A DNA stretch of 64,000 nt. Source: Dipteris shenzhenensis (Eukaryota; Polypodiophyta; Polypodiopsida; Gleicheniales). The DNA lies in the NCBI GenBank assembly GCA_047967505.1, contig CM106540.1. One strand, given 5' to 3'. The translations under genes were made by a program, and so were the position numbers. Under the pieces are notes generated by a model that worked only from the letters and a program-made list of their open reading frames with translations, had not been told where the DNA came from and did not search any database. Shown here in pieces: positions 10,082-22,800 of the stretch (position 1 is its first letter; every line of letters starts with the position of its first letter).

Positions 10082-12713
10082 TAGGAGCTGATCACACATA
10101 CCTATTCTTCACTATCGCCATCCCACGCTTAGCCACACCACACACACCACATAGGAAGCACGACACCTACCACGACATACACTTTGATCACAGCCTCTCA
10201 CTGGCCTACTCTGGACGCCTAAACAAACTCCTAACCTACATCGATCACATACCACTCATAGAGGACCGTGCTGCCCTGATTAGTCGCACACTCCACGAGG
10301 CTACCCTCCAAATCTTTCCCACATCACACGGTCCACTAGACCACCACCTCTTGGTTCTGTACCCTGCAACAATTGGTACGATGCAGAGTGCAAGGCTTAT
10401 CGCCGACAACTCCGATTTGAAACCAGATGTCACCTCTCAAACACACCAAACACGGTACGCAAGTACCGACATCTCGTACGTCGGGAGAAGCAAGCATTTC
10501 TTCCTTGAAATGAAGAGGAGTTGCTACACATCTTGTACAGCAGCAACTATAAGGATTTTTAGCGGAGATTCGTTGAGCGTAGGTCCCCATCACCCCTCAC
10601 CGACACGAGAGTCTGGCACACGTATGCACACCATCTTTATGATGTCCCACACCAGCCCACTCCAGATCTCATACACACACCTCGCCCCACCACTTGCACG
10701 TTGTTCACCAGAGGGGAGTCAAGGACGCGACATTGAAACTGCACAATGGCCGAGCAAAGGATCACGAGGGGCTATGCACTGAGTTTATCGCATATGGGAT
10801 CGACACGTTAGCCCCGATCCTAGCAAAGCTATTCAATGACGCTGTTTGCCTTGGCTTCCCCCGCACCTGGACACTCAACACCATCACCCCCATCCACAAG
10901 GCAGGGGATCCCATGGACCCAAGTAACTACAGGACTATCATGATTGGACATGTGATGTCCAAGATCTATGTAGCTCTATTGGATGCATCGGACAGCCTGT
11001 TCGTAGAGATGAGAGAGCTTAAAGCAGAGGGTCAGGCCACTTTCAGGCGAGACCATGGGACTATGGATCACATACTCACACTCAGGGGTGTCATTGAGGA
11101 GGCCAGATCACGGAAGGAGAGGGTATATTGTTGCTTGGATTTCCGCAAAGCCTTTGACACAGTACCTCGAGCTCGTCTCATCACATGCCTACAGACACTG
11201 GGATTTGATCAGGAGATCATCTGGGCAGTCGTGGCACTGTATGAGAGATACTCAGGCCAAGTTCGGATAGGCACAGGTTGAACAGATGAGATCCTGAGTA
11301 CCATAGGGGTCAAACAGGGTTGTCCCTTATCACCAACCCTGTTTGGCCTCTACATCGATAAGCTTGAGACTTTCATGGGGGCGTTCGGAGGGACCAATTG
11401 CTCACTGCCGGGATCATCATCAGGATTCTTCTTTATGCAGATGACATGGCACTCTTGTCGTCCACACCCGAGGGGCTCCAGCGACACCTGGATGCACTGC
11501 AGGCTTTTTGTTTATCCCATGATTTGGAGGTCAACCTTAGTAAGACCAGGGTCATGATCTTTAACACCTCTTGAGCAAACATGCAACGGAAGCAAGTTAC
11601 TTTTACTTTCGGTGGGTCACCAATTGAGATCCTATCCTCATACACTTACTTGGGGGTCATCTTCTCCGGCCCAATCTTCACGATGAGACCAGCGATGCAG
11701 GCCAGACTGAGCATGGGATACGCCTCACTGGCTTAGCTAGAGAGACAATGCTTTCACTCCCACTTCAAAGACCCTCAGACCAAGGCTCTTCTCTTCGACT
11801 CCTTGGTCCGACGAGCCGGTACGTATGGCAGCCCTTGTTGGGGACTTGACATGTCAGAGATAGAGTGGACACGGGTGGAGCGCCTGCAGATCCTCATGCT
11901 CTCACGGATGATCCGGGGGAAACCGTCTGTACCACATCACATCATTCAAGCCAAGTTTGGTGCTTCTCCACTCCAGCTAGATGCAGCCTTTCAGACCATC
12001 ACATATCTACACCGGGTTAGATCATATGGAGACTGCACAACAGGGAGACAGAGGTTGCCATGGTTGGCTCTAGATTCCTCCATGAGGTTGGCAGCAGAGG
12101 GAGACGAGCAATGTTGGTATGCACGGTCTCACAGATGGTTTGTGAGACTAGGGTTCCACATCGATAGGATACCTCCTTTTCAATACAATTTAGATGCCCC
12201 TCCGGTACTCCCACCCACCATCCCGATTGGGCCACACACCAACCAGGTCATTTGAGAGGATCTCCTGCAGCTACACACACCTTTAGGACCTGGTTGGAGC
12301 CGAGGGAGCTCCCAGTAAAGCTGCGTTTCTACAGAGATTACTGTCTTCGTATTTCGGAGAAGCGATTCATCACACCACCGGGATACACTGAGCTTCATAT
12401 GCCTCACTCACTACGGATCTCCATCGGACAATTTCGGGTATCATCACACCGCCTCCGCATAGAGTGTGGCAGAGCAGAGGGGATTCTTAGGGAGCATCGC
12501 TTATGCATATTGTGCGACTGTCAGGAGGTTGAGTCGGAGGAGCATTTTATTTTCAAGTGCCCAGTGTACTACGAGACCCGAGGTCGCTACCACTACCTCT
12601 TCAAAGACGGCTTCAGGCTCTTTTCCAGATTCCTCGCCTACCCAGATCAGAGATGCCTCACGACCTTCATTCACGAGGGGGTCCGACACAGAGAGTACTT
12701 ACTCAGGCGATGA
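10082..12713 (+). pseudogene. LINE-1a ORF2 remnant: RT and C-terminal domain
   Basis: Fragments in several frames. [80 protein letters not shown] and [18 protein letters not shown] (10694-11375). The catalytic ADD region (about 11435-11450) is frameshifted. The thumb continues at 11803-12255. The C-terminal finger CILCDCQEVESEEHFIFKC (C-x2-C-x11-H-x4-C) lies in 12252-12713. Stops occur at 11281 and elsewhere, so it is inactive. Confidence 0.87.
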
Positions 12714-13249
12714 GGCTTGGCCACATCATCGGACACCTCTCAAAGTAGGATCACAGAGTTCTTCCCATCGAGTGATATTGATCGTCCCGTCTCTAGCCGC
12801 AGACGTGACAGAGACCCCGACCCGACAACCGCAGCACGACACTCGAGACATCGAGGGGGGACACATATCACTCTGGGGTACCTTCCGTCCATTGTTTAGA
12901 CCCGAGATACGTCCCATGGGAGTCACAATGGCTCTGGTCTTGTGTCGAGTCTTGTCCAAGAGACCGAGACGCACGGCACCCCTTGACGGGCGCCAGCATC
13001 CCATCACCGACTATGCACCAGTCAGGGCGACATGACATACGGAGGATTCCGCTCCGCTTCAGTCCTTTTCTTTTCTTTTCATTGTGTATTTGATTATGTA
13101 TGATCAGACTTAGGGTTCAACACGAGTGATGATGCTCGTTTCAATAGCTCCACCCTTACTGTGATTTGTATCAGGTTTCCTTTCAGTCTCATAGACCCAT
13201 CGGTCTTCCGAAGACTAATATAAAATTTCTTTCTTTTCTTTCTTTCTTT
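10082..13249 (+). mobile_element. LINE-1a: 5'-truncated L1-like LINE inside Ty3-A
   Basis: Inserted in the Ty3-A gag. CTTCTC occurs on both sides (10076-10081 and 13250-13255), and removing the insert brings the gag linker KEKKREGL and the zinc knuckle into one frame. Contents: end of the endonuclease-RT linker, RT, C-terminal zinc-finger domain, a 3' stem GTCTTCCGAAGAC (13203-13215) and a (TTTC)n tail. Same family as LINE-2 at 32725-38250. Confidence 0.9.
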
Positions 13250-13255
13250 CTTCTC

Positions 13256-14290
13256 GCTTTTTCTCTTTGCTTTGGGTTCAAAGAAGACTTCGATCAAGCC
13301 CAGGCTGCCATTGGTGTTACTTTTCTTTTCATTCCAATGGTGGTACTTGATTTAGGAGTCTCAACTGGCTTCGCTTGCTTGGCTTGACCACTAGGCTGTG
13401 AGGCACTCCCTTTGCTAATCCACTTCTTCTTAAACCTAGTTTTCTTCGGGTACTCATACCGAGTCCCAACCTGCACAAACCCACTTGGTCTGTTCCCTTT
13501 TGCATCCTCATAGCAAGGCTATGGCAATTGCTTCATATAACGTGTTCACATACTTAGCCCGAACTTCCATCTTAATCCGATCATTCAATCCAAAGACAAA
13601 ATCTTTTACTTGGATTGACTGAGGTAGAGGTTCGTAAACTTTCATTACACTTTCTCTAAACTTATCAGTGTATTCCGCCACTGATAAATTTCTCTGACGA
13701 AGATTTCAATACTGATCCCAAGCTTGGGATGCTTCATCAAGAGATAAGAAATGTTTTCTAAATTCCTTTTTAAACCCCTCCCAAGTAGTGGATGCCAATC
13801 CATCTTTCTGCTGTTTTATCCACCACCTATCCGCTGCCTCATTAAACATATGGGTGGCCTTGCGGATTTTCTTCATATCATTCCTGATTTCACAAATGGC
13901 GAAGGCCTCGTCCCATTTGCGTAACCAGGTCTCTATGATATCGAAACTATGGTCAGACATCCGACCAGAATACTTTTCTTACCTATAATTGGCAATATTA
14001 GGCACCTTAGCCCTCCTAGGCTCGACCGTATGAACACTGGTTTCAAGTTCCATTTGAGATTTACCTTTCTCTTCACGAGATGGTCTAGTAGACATACTAT
14101 GGACCATTTTCCTGAGCTCAGATTGCCCTGCATTTGCTTGTAACTGTTGCGCTAAAATCTATTGCAAGGCATCTTCTAATATTGCAATTCTGCCAGATAG
14201 TGTATGGCCTGCTGGGCGTGACACCCACGGGTTCAACTGGACTCCCGACTCTACGGGATCCACCCTAGAAGTTTCTTCTTCAAGTTCCAT
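13256..14290 (-). pseudogene. Ty3-A gag, broken and split
   Basis: The frame starts MELEEETSRVDPVESG at 14290 and contains the capsid-like block ATHMFNEAADRWW (about 13860-13820) and WEGFKKEFRKHFLSL typical of Retrotrans_gag. Stops interrupt it (for example just after SQAWDQY near 13706). It continues through a basic tail to 13256, where the LINE cuts it. The zinc knuckle lies on the other side of the LINE (10066-10028). Confidence 0.85.
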
Positions 14291-15383
14291 TTAGGTCAAT
14301 GGGTGTTTTAAAAAAAACAAAAACAAATAAAACACCACCTAAAACTGTATTTACAAACTACTTTTCAATCTCCTAACCACAAAAGGTGTCTCAACAGGCG
14401 TAACCATCAACTGAAATTAGTTGAGAACCAAATCTTTTCCCTATACTAGGGAAATATCTGCGATTTCAAACAACTCAAACACCAAGGCAAATAAACGAGC
14501 GTATACTCCAACAAACTTAGAAGGCATAGAGAGCTCCTTGGTCATATTTCTGCTGCATGAAGAGATCAACTAGTCCCTGTAAGCCACTCCAACACGCATT
14601 TATGATCTGTCCTGAATGGATGATGTGGCTCTCTTTTTTTTTTCTTCACCAAATCTCTAAGAGCATCTAATCTGGACCCTACATCATTGCAAAATAACCA
14701 CCTCGTAAACAGTAAACATCACCTTAAAATCCACCGGATACTATTGTGACCTTAGCCCCAAGCCATAACTGTTTTACGCTCATAAACGTAATTAAAAGCA
14801 ACACCAAAGTGGTCAATCCGTTGACAAAGAAGACTGATCTACGTGACTATTTTAACTCACAAACTTCGCACAGCAATTGACCCACAATTCGAACGCTCCC
14901 GACCATATAATATTCCGCCCCGGTCTTCAATACTAACCAAACTTCCACCAGCCCGTCACAACGCCAGCCAATCAGTCTCCGTGCAATAACTAGTTCCTCA
15001 CGCGATGCCAAAAAGCCCTGAAGGTACCAAATTATGAACCTGCGGCTGTACGTGATCCTGCTATCCTTTCACACACAGCTCCAACATTGACGAACTACTG
15101 GATATAACGTAAACCAGACAACACAAACAGCCGGATGCTCCGTCACGCAAAGTGAACATATAATGCCAAAATACAATCTGTAGTATGTACTCCATGTTAT
15201 TCGTCGTCAAATTTGGGCGTCACACAACCTTTTGATTAACGAACTAACTGCGATATACTGCATACTCACAAATACCGTGAACAGATAACACGTCGTCGTC
15301 CATCTCCTCCTTAGCTCGTTAGCTTAGTCATACGCCCAACCAGTCCAAGACCTCTCTCGATCCCCCTTTTCCAATCGCCTACT
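14291..15383 (-). other. Ty3-A leader, non-coding
   Basis: About 1.1 kb between primer-binding site and gag. No conserved ORF or notable repeat apart from a short T-run near 14634. Confidence 0.6.
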
Positions 15384-15395
15384 GCTCGGATACCA
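15384..15395 (-). other. Ty3-A primer-binding site
   Basis: TGGTATCCGAGC begins two bases inside the 5' LTR and resembles the plant methionine-tRNA primer site TGGTATCAGAGC. Confidence 0.8.
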
Positions 15396-15397
15396 AA

Positions 15398-15854
15398 TCT
15401 CACGGTTAAATCATTCAACGGCCTAACTTTCTTCACAATCACGGGCATAGGCACGTATTTTCCTCCCAGCCAACTTCGATGGTAGCAAGCACACAGAATC
15501 TCTCTTTCTTTTTACGTGAAGCTCCCGCTTGCCAAATTCCAATGAGCCCCAATTCCCTAGATGGATCTAGTATGCCACATGTCTACAATTTAGGGTACCT
15601 CTAAATGCATCATTTACCCCTCTCTTGGGATATCATTGAAATCATTTGCCCCTTGGCACATTTAATGCATTTAGACCCCTTAGCCTTACTTCCACCTAGT
15701 CTAGTGCCATATCACCCTCATTAAGGACCTTGACTTTAATTCCTTTCTGATCATTTACATAAAGCCCAAACAAATATAATACAAACATTGATCCTTTAAA
15801 GGAAAATGTCGACCAACCCTTCCGAGGTCATGTTGCCTCAGCTTGAGCGTAACA
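15398..15854 (-). repeat. Ty3-A 5' LTR
   Basis: Matches 7013-7470 along its length with scattered substitutions and one or two small indels. Followed outward by TTGAA and inward by the primer-binding site. Confidence 0.92.
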
Positions 15855-15859
15855 TTGAA

Positions 15860-16668
15860 TCGAGCTGAGAGGGCAGATGACAGCAGTCAAGAACATGGCC
15901 TCCAGCCTTCAAAAGGCCTAACCTTTTTTGAATTGGTTGAATTCCAGTAACATTCTCGAGGCAGAATTAGCATACAGCTAACAATGAATTTTTTTTCTAC
16001 AAGAGTGAGGAAATAACAATTACCATTCGTTGGAATACCAAATATAACAGGTAGTCACAGAAATCTCCAGTTTGTAAATCGTGTGTATACCTTCTCCTCT
16101 TTAAACTGCATTTAATCAGTAAGTATAAATCTAATTATACAGGTGATTATCCAACCAATGGATCTATTTAAATATAAGTGCCTTGTAAAATCCCCAGAGC
16201 ACAAGACAACTCTTAGAGGAGTCTTGTAAGAAGCTTGAATACACTTTGGTTTGGAAGGTCTTATACTCCAATCAGAAATAAGCCAAACGGCTTACAGGGG
16301 TTAATGTGACCACATACACACCACCATATGAAACAAATCTCATAAGCATAACATTAGGTTCAGGCTCAAGGTTGAATATGCTCCGTGCAATACAGTCCTT
16401 GGAATTATAAATTAGTTGTTTGGTCCTCTGACTACTCTTTCAATTGTATCTTGCCCTCTAAACAAAAGCATCTCTCCCTCAGTTGAGAAATGAATTCTCA
16501 ACTCATGCTGTGTGCTTTCCAAATCTCCCTTGAATGTCATACAGTATCGTTTATTCCAACACCTAAGAATCTAATAGGAAACGAAGTGGTAAACAGGAAA
16601 CACAGTCAATCAAAAAACGTGACATTCTAAACAAGACCCACAATTCCTGTTATATAAAGGGTTCATAC
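15860..16668 (-). other. hslU intron 11, unique part
   Basis: Sequence between Ty3-A and exon 11. I see no exon, ORF or transposon in it. One short inverted repeat, GTTGAGAA/TTCTCAAC, lies at 16482-16502. Confidence 0.6.
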
Positions 16669-16800
16669 CTCGGCAGCAACATTCGCTACTTCCCTGATGG
16701 CATCACTTGTAAAGACAAGATCAACACCCTCAGTCTTCATTAGCATCACCTGCTGCTTGATCATATTTGTCTCAGGCTCTGTCAAGATGCGGTAAAGATC
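16669..16800 (-). CDS. hslU: hslU exon 11: lid domain start
   Basis: Forty-four codons, [20 protein letters not shown] then [20 protein letters not shown] and VAAE. Acceptor GTCAG, donor GTATGA at 16668-16664. A functional gene needs at least one more exon with the ENIGARRLH motif and the C-terminal tail; none is seen in the window. Confidence 0.94.
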
Positions 16801-19800
16801 CTGACAAGTCCATGGACTCCAATTATTGTAAATAATAAGAAAAGCCTTGAACCTGATCTATCATGTAGTGATGTAGCAACAAAAAGGCTAGTCACCTCAC
16901 GAGTCAGACCCTTCAATTCAACTCGGATGGGCAGCCGCCCCTGTAATTCTGCAAGCATGTCACTAGGCTTGCATGCGTGAAAAGCACCACTGCAAATAAA
17001 TAAGATATGATCTGTATTGACATTGCCATACCTTGTGTTCACTGTGCTGAGAATAACAATAGACAACCAGGTAGCCATAAATACAATGTTTATGAATTGC
17101 AAAGAAACCCAATCTCTCAACAACAGCAAATCAATACTAAAAGATTATAATCAAAACTAGTCAAAACTGCTAGATCTTTTGAGATATAAATTAAATCCAG
17201 TGTGCACAATAGGTACAGATTGCTCAACATGAAACATCTCAATTGCAACAAGAAACCAAGTATAATTGCTCAACATGAAACATCTCAATTGCAACAAGAA
17301 ACCAAGTCTAATGTATTTCATGTGTGATGCAAGATGTCAACCTGCCCTCAATAATGGGAAGCAAATCACGTTGAACACCCTCTGCACTTGCATCAGCACC
17401 ATGCCTCGTCTCACTGCTACTGACAATTTTATCTATTTCATCTATAAAAACGATACCATCTGACTCTGCAAGCTGCGACCAAGCGACACAAAAGCATCCT
17501 CCATATTGCTTCTTAGTAACGTGAGATGGATAGGGGATAACATCATTAGCTTGCAAAAGGCAGGGAGAAGGTTACCTGAATTGCATCCCTTGTGACCTGA
17601 TCAGCATTTAAGTGTTTCTCCATCTCAATCTCAACCATTTTCTGTTTTGCATCTTTCACTGGCATTTCCACCTTCTGAGTCTTCATAACCTTTTCTATCT
17701 GTGAAGCAAGAACATTGAAACCATCAGCTTGCCAGCATTGAGGACAATTGGATCTCTGAACACCCCCGCCCTCCCCCCCCCCCCCTCCCCGCGGTCACCA
17801 CCCCCCAATAAAAACAAAAAACAAAAGAGAAAATACCAGAGGGACCCATCTTACATGCAAAGACAAGTGTCCGACAGAAACTGTGAAAAAACTACGATCT
17901 GCATATAAAATTACAGAATTCATACACTTTCTTTAAACACAGCCTGGAAGATTAAAACACTTGTGATGTGCAAGCAATGCACATCATGGGCTAGAAGAAA
18001 TTCAGCATGGTTTGGAATTGTGCAGTATTCAGCCTTAAACCATGCAAGTTCATCAGAGCACTCATATGCTATTTACGTGCTGATACAAATAAAGGGTTAA
18101 GTTCACATGAATCCTCTATGGACTCACAAAAAGTATTGTAGAATCACTCTCAAGAACTTCCCTTTTTTTTTTGCCTAATTGGTTTGCCTTGAGTACGTTT
18201 TAGGAATTTCAACCAGAATGTCAGTGATATTGAATGGAAAACCTATGGGATGCTCGTATGCTCCTTGATTAAGAAAGAATTTTGTTTCTGCCATTTGATA
18301 TGATCATCCCATAGTTAATTGAAGTTCAATTTTTGCAGTGACAATGTTTGCTAATCCACATCAGGAAGAGTTAATGGAGAAGATAAATTATGCAGAAGAG
18401 TTATTCTTAGTAATGTCAAGAGACACTTTTGTATAAGAGAATAAAGAGGTATGGTCATATAAATTGTTTTGAGTCCTTCTATTACCAGCAGCACATGTTG
18501 GTCAGTTCACCTGTTCAGAATATGAACTCTATCTCTATGCTTCTATTTATTGCCAGCTTCTATTCCAATACAGCTCTTTAGCTGTGCATACTAGCAAGAA
18601 TTCCAATTCTCTGCTCTTGCATCCGCCTATTGTCACCAAGTTGTAAATACTCCAAGTCAAAGTTCCAGTCGACCATTTATTTGATCATAATTAAAGAGTT
18701 TTTCATTTATTTAATTATGTTCAAAAGTTATCTTTTATTGGTCAAACTATTCACTTCGGTCAAAGATGCTTAACCCTATTTAGTATGCTTAACCCCGGTT
18801 AGGAAGATTGGGCATATGCCAAGAGGGTTAACTGCGGTTAACCAAAGAACGTCTAGCTACTGTCAGAAAGAGTTGACTTCGGTCAACAAGACTTGGCTTC
18901 GGCCAAAGCAGGTTGACTCCAGTCAACCTAGATTATTACTGACGCCGGTCAGAGAGTTCTGGCATTAATTAAGGCCCCTTAACCCTTGGTCGAAGTCTTT
19001 AATTAAGGCTAGAAGGGTTGGATTTGGTCAACTGCAGAGTTAGTTATTTATGTGCACATGTTTGTTTGGTGGGGACGCCCACATTAACTAGGACTAGTCC
19101 ACAAATTGTTATTTGCATGCAAAGCACTAACCATTAATGGGTGCCATGGTTGTGCGCTTTAGTTAATGGTTGCAAGTACCAAGAGGGATTGAAGACCCAA
19201 GCAATATGGAGTCTAGCAAGCAACTAGGAGTTGGTCGCGTGACCCAGTGCTACGAAGATCCCAAAATTTGCCCTTTCAGTCATGTAATTAGAGTTAGTCT
19301 AGGATTTGGACAAGTGGCATGTTGCCAAGAAAGAATGAGCTTGTGAGCTCTTTTGTAAAATGGATTCGTGTAGAAATTATGGTAAGCAAGCAGCCCGTGT
19401 ACTGATATGTACTTTGTATTCAAGATTCTCTCTGATAATAAAAACCTTCACGGGGGTCCAGCCCGACTGTTGTCCTGGGTCCTAGTGCTCTGTGTTAGTA
19501 AGAAAGATAGAGAGAGAGAGAGATTTCTCACCTAAAGTTTTCTCTACAAGTTGTCGGTTGATTATATTGGTATCGGAACTAAGGCAAGGATTGCCTTCTA
19601 TGGCGACCTCGAAATCGATTGTTGATATGAACAAATAAGCTAGCCATTGTGCTCAACGTAGGTGCAGGAGAAGCAAAGATAGACAGGTAAAATTACGAGC
19701 AAGCGCAGGTGCTTGTTTCTGGCGCACAGGCCCGACGGCGTAGACCTTTGGAAGCTGTGGGAGATGCGATGCCCCTAACTTTAACTTGTGTCGTCCAACT

Positions 19801-22800
19801 CTAGTTGCTTGACACATGAGCTTGCACGGGAGATTATGTCCATAGATGCTTGATTTTCAATGGTAGCACGTCTTGTCAGATCAATGTTCTAAGCTCCGAG
19901 CCCAAATTGATGAGTATTTGTTGGGCCGTGCAGCGCAACGATACCTAGAAGTATGCCTGCTTGAATGGTTCGTCGATAGACAGCAGCGCTGGCTTCCGGT
20001 TGGGTCGTACGATCTGCGAGCACCACTATTGCACAGGTGTTTAGACATGGTGACGCTGATGGGGTGCTGTTTCCTAGACGTTGATAGAAGACTCCGACGG
20101 AAATTTCGCCTATGGTATGTCTTGAGCAGAAGATTTTGTCCAAATGATGCTGTGCGTGCTCTCTCAAATGTAGCGCTGACATGACAGACATACGGCATTA
20201 CAGCGCTAACATGGCATTGACAGGTGGCACTGACGTGGTGTTGATGTGGCATGGCAGTGCAGTCTGACACGTGGCAGTACCTGCAGAAAGCTGATGTGGC
20301 ATAGTTATTGACGTGGTAGTCAAACAGAGGTGTTGACGTAGCAGTGCACAGTGCAGTGATGATAAGGCAGAGCTGAGGGGCATACCTGCAATTAACCCAT
20401 GTTGGGTTGGGTGATCTGACCACAGTTAGTCGACTCTGCCAAACCAGAGCCAGTTAGTCTAGTTAGTTCAACCAATCAGTTACCTACACAAAAAAGAAAG
20501 AAAGGCTTTACGTGTCAGTTTTTCACCTGTCCTGCCTGTTAGAAAACAACAGAAAACATCAGTAAATCAGAGATTTGCAGAAGTAAAGAAAATGCATGCC
20601 ATTGTGCAGAAAAAGGGGAATTAGATGCATTCCTAGTACTTTTTGCAGTAGCCAGAAAAAGGGACAACACAGCAATTGATGCTTAAGCAACCTTGTGGTT
20701 TATGCCTTGAGGTGACAGCCAGTTAGTGGCACAAATTTGTGGATGCAATACACCTCTTGTTGAGGTATTTTCATTTTGGAAAGGAAAGATGAGTGTTTTG
20801 GTTACATATACTCTGTGCGAGAGTTTGTAACTCTCAGGATAAGTTTGTAGAGAATGGCTTCACAGCAAGATGCCATGCCCTCCCATGAGAAGAGTGCCAG
20901 GAATGACCAGGCCATGCAAGAGTAGAATGTGCAGTCAAAGATTGAGGCAACTCATAGACAGACATTTACTGGCACAACTTGTAGAAGCTAGGAGGGATCC
21001 ATTGTTTCGCAGGCTCGTAAATCATCATGCAGAGGAAGAGCAGCAGAGAGTTTCTTTTGGGGCAACCCAGAAGGTGACAGCCAAAAAGAGATCCCTAGAC
21101 ACAATCGGTGTTCTTCCTGTAGATGATATTTCTAGGAAGAGCAAGAAACCTCAAAATGAGGACAGCGAAAAGAGGAAAGCAAGTAGCCAGGAAGGGAGTA
21201 CACCTTCCAAGAAGAAAAAGGCTAAGCATTACCATAGCTCTTCAAGTTCTTCTTCTTTCAGCTCTACCTCTTCATCTGGATCATCGAAGAAAAGTCAAAT
21301 CTAAGCCTAAGCATAAGAAGACGTCATCCAAGAAAAGTAAAATCTAAGGAGTTCAAAGGTGGGAAGTCTGTCAGTTTTGCTATATTTAAGGGCCAGTATC
21401 GTCAAACAGAAAAAGCCATGCAGTTCATTAGGCAATTTGATGCAGCTTTTGGCACAGAGAATTTTTGTGAGTCCTCCAAGCTGCGCATGGTTAGTTTACA
21501 CCTGACAACAACAGCTAGTGCATGGTGGAGCGCACAGACTATAGCTAGTACTGCTCCAAAGAAGTGGAAGGGCTTCAAGAAAGCCTTCTACAAACAATTC
21601 ATGCCCAAGCAGTTCAGAGACCATGTCCTCGTTGCCTAGGACAGTTTACATATGGATGCAAGAAATACAATAGAAGCCTATAACCAAAAATGTCGGGATG
21701 CATACTTGCCGATTACTCCCTTCAAGAAGGTCTCAAAGAAGACCTAGGTAAGAAAGTACAGGTCTAGTCTCACTCCAAAGATACAGGCTGTGGTTAATAT
21801 CCATCATGCATGCAGCCATTGTGGCAAGCTTAATGCATATGCAGGATCCCCACCACACTGCCTTCAATAGGATGATGGATCGTATCTTCCGTCCTTATAG
21901 ACAGTTCATAGGTACCTTCTTCGATGACATCACTGTCCAAAGAAGAGAACAAGGAGCATCTTGCTACTGTTTTCCAAGAGCTACGAAATTACCAACTCTA
22001 TGCAAACAGCAAGAAAAGTGAATTCTTTTTGGAAGAGATCCACTATTTGGGCCATATAATATCCAAAGATGGGATACGTATGGATCCTGCAAAGATTCAA
22101 GCCATTCAAGAATGGCTAGAGCTGAAAATTATGCATGAAGTCCGTAGTTTCCTAGGCCTGTGTTCATACTACAGAAGATTTATCGGCCATTTTGCCGATA
22201 TAGCAGTTAACTAAGAAAAATGCAGCTTTCAGGTGGGGTACTCCACAGAAGAAAGCATTCACTACACTCAAAGAGAAGCTGACCACAGAGCCAACTCTCA
22301 TAGTTCTTGATTTGTATCAGCCTCTTGATGTGGATTGTGATGCCTGTGGAGACTATGTTGGGGCTGCATTGCAACAGAATGGTCATGTAGTGGCCTACAA
22401 GAGTCGGAGACTTTGAGAGATATTTGGGAATTTGTGAGAAAGAGTTGTTGACTGTAATTCATGCCCTCCATGAATGGAAGCATTAACTTTTTGGTGCAGA
22501 ATTTACAGTAAAGATTGATCACCAAAGTCAGATATATTTCTTGACTCAAACTAAGCTCCCCGAGAAGCACATGAAATGGGCAAATATGCTGTCAATGTAT
22601 CATTTTCAGATAGTCCATACTCCGAGAGCTCAGAACAGAGTGGCACATGCTGTCTCAAAGACCCCACGTGAACAATGTATCTATTGGCTATCATAGGGAT
22701 CCAGAAGACATGAGAGAGCAAAATACCAATGACGCAGATTTTGGTGAGATTTTGCAACGAGTGCAAGAGAGGCAGTCCACCAGTCACTATTCCCTGAAAG

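Larger units (their letters stand above)
7013..15854 (-). mobile_element. Ty3-A: Ty3/gypsy retrotransposon, defective, with a LINE inserted
   Basis: Two 457-458-bp LTRs, a primer-binding site, a polypurine tract and a perfect 5-bp target duplication TTGAA (7008-7012 and 15855-15859) define the element. Order on the minus strand: leader, gag (14290 down to 13256), LINE insertion, zinc knuckle and protease (about 10075-9290), RT, RNase H, integrase C-terminus with chromodomain-like end (7869-7531). The integrase core is missing. It sits in hslU intron 11, in the gene's sense orientation. By eye the LTRs differ at several percent of positions, so the insertion is not recent. Confidence 0.93.

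Noticed and set aside
16669-17698. The left HslU exon cluster as a separate pseudogene copy
   Set aside because: It continues exactly where exon 7 ends, in phase, with no duplicated domain and no stop.
17762-17810. C-run near exon 8 as an i-motif regulator
   Set aside because: Single homopolymer-like run, likely slippage; no supporting context.
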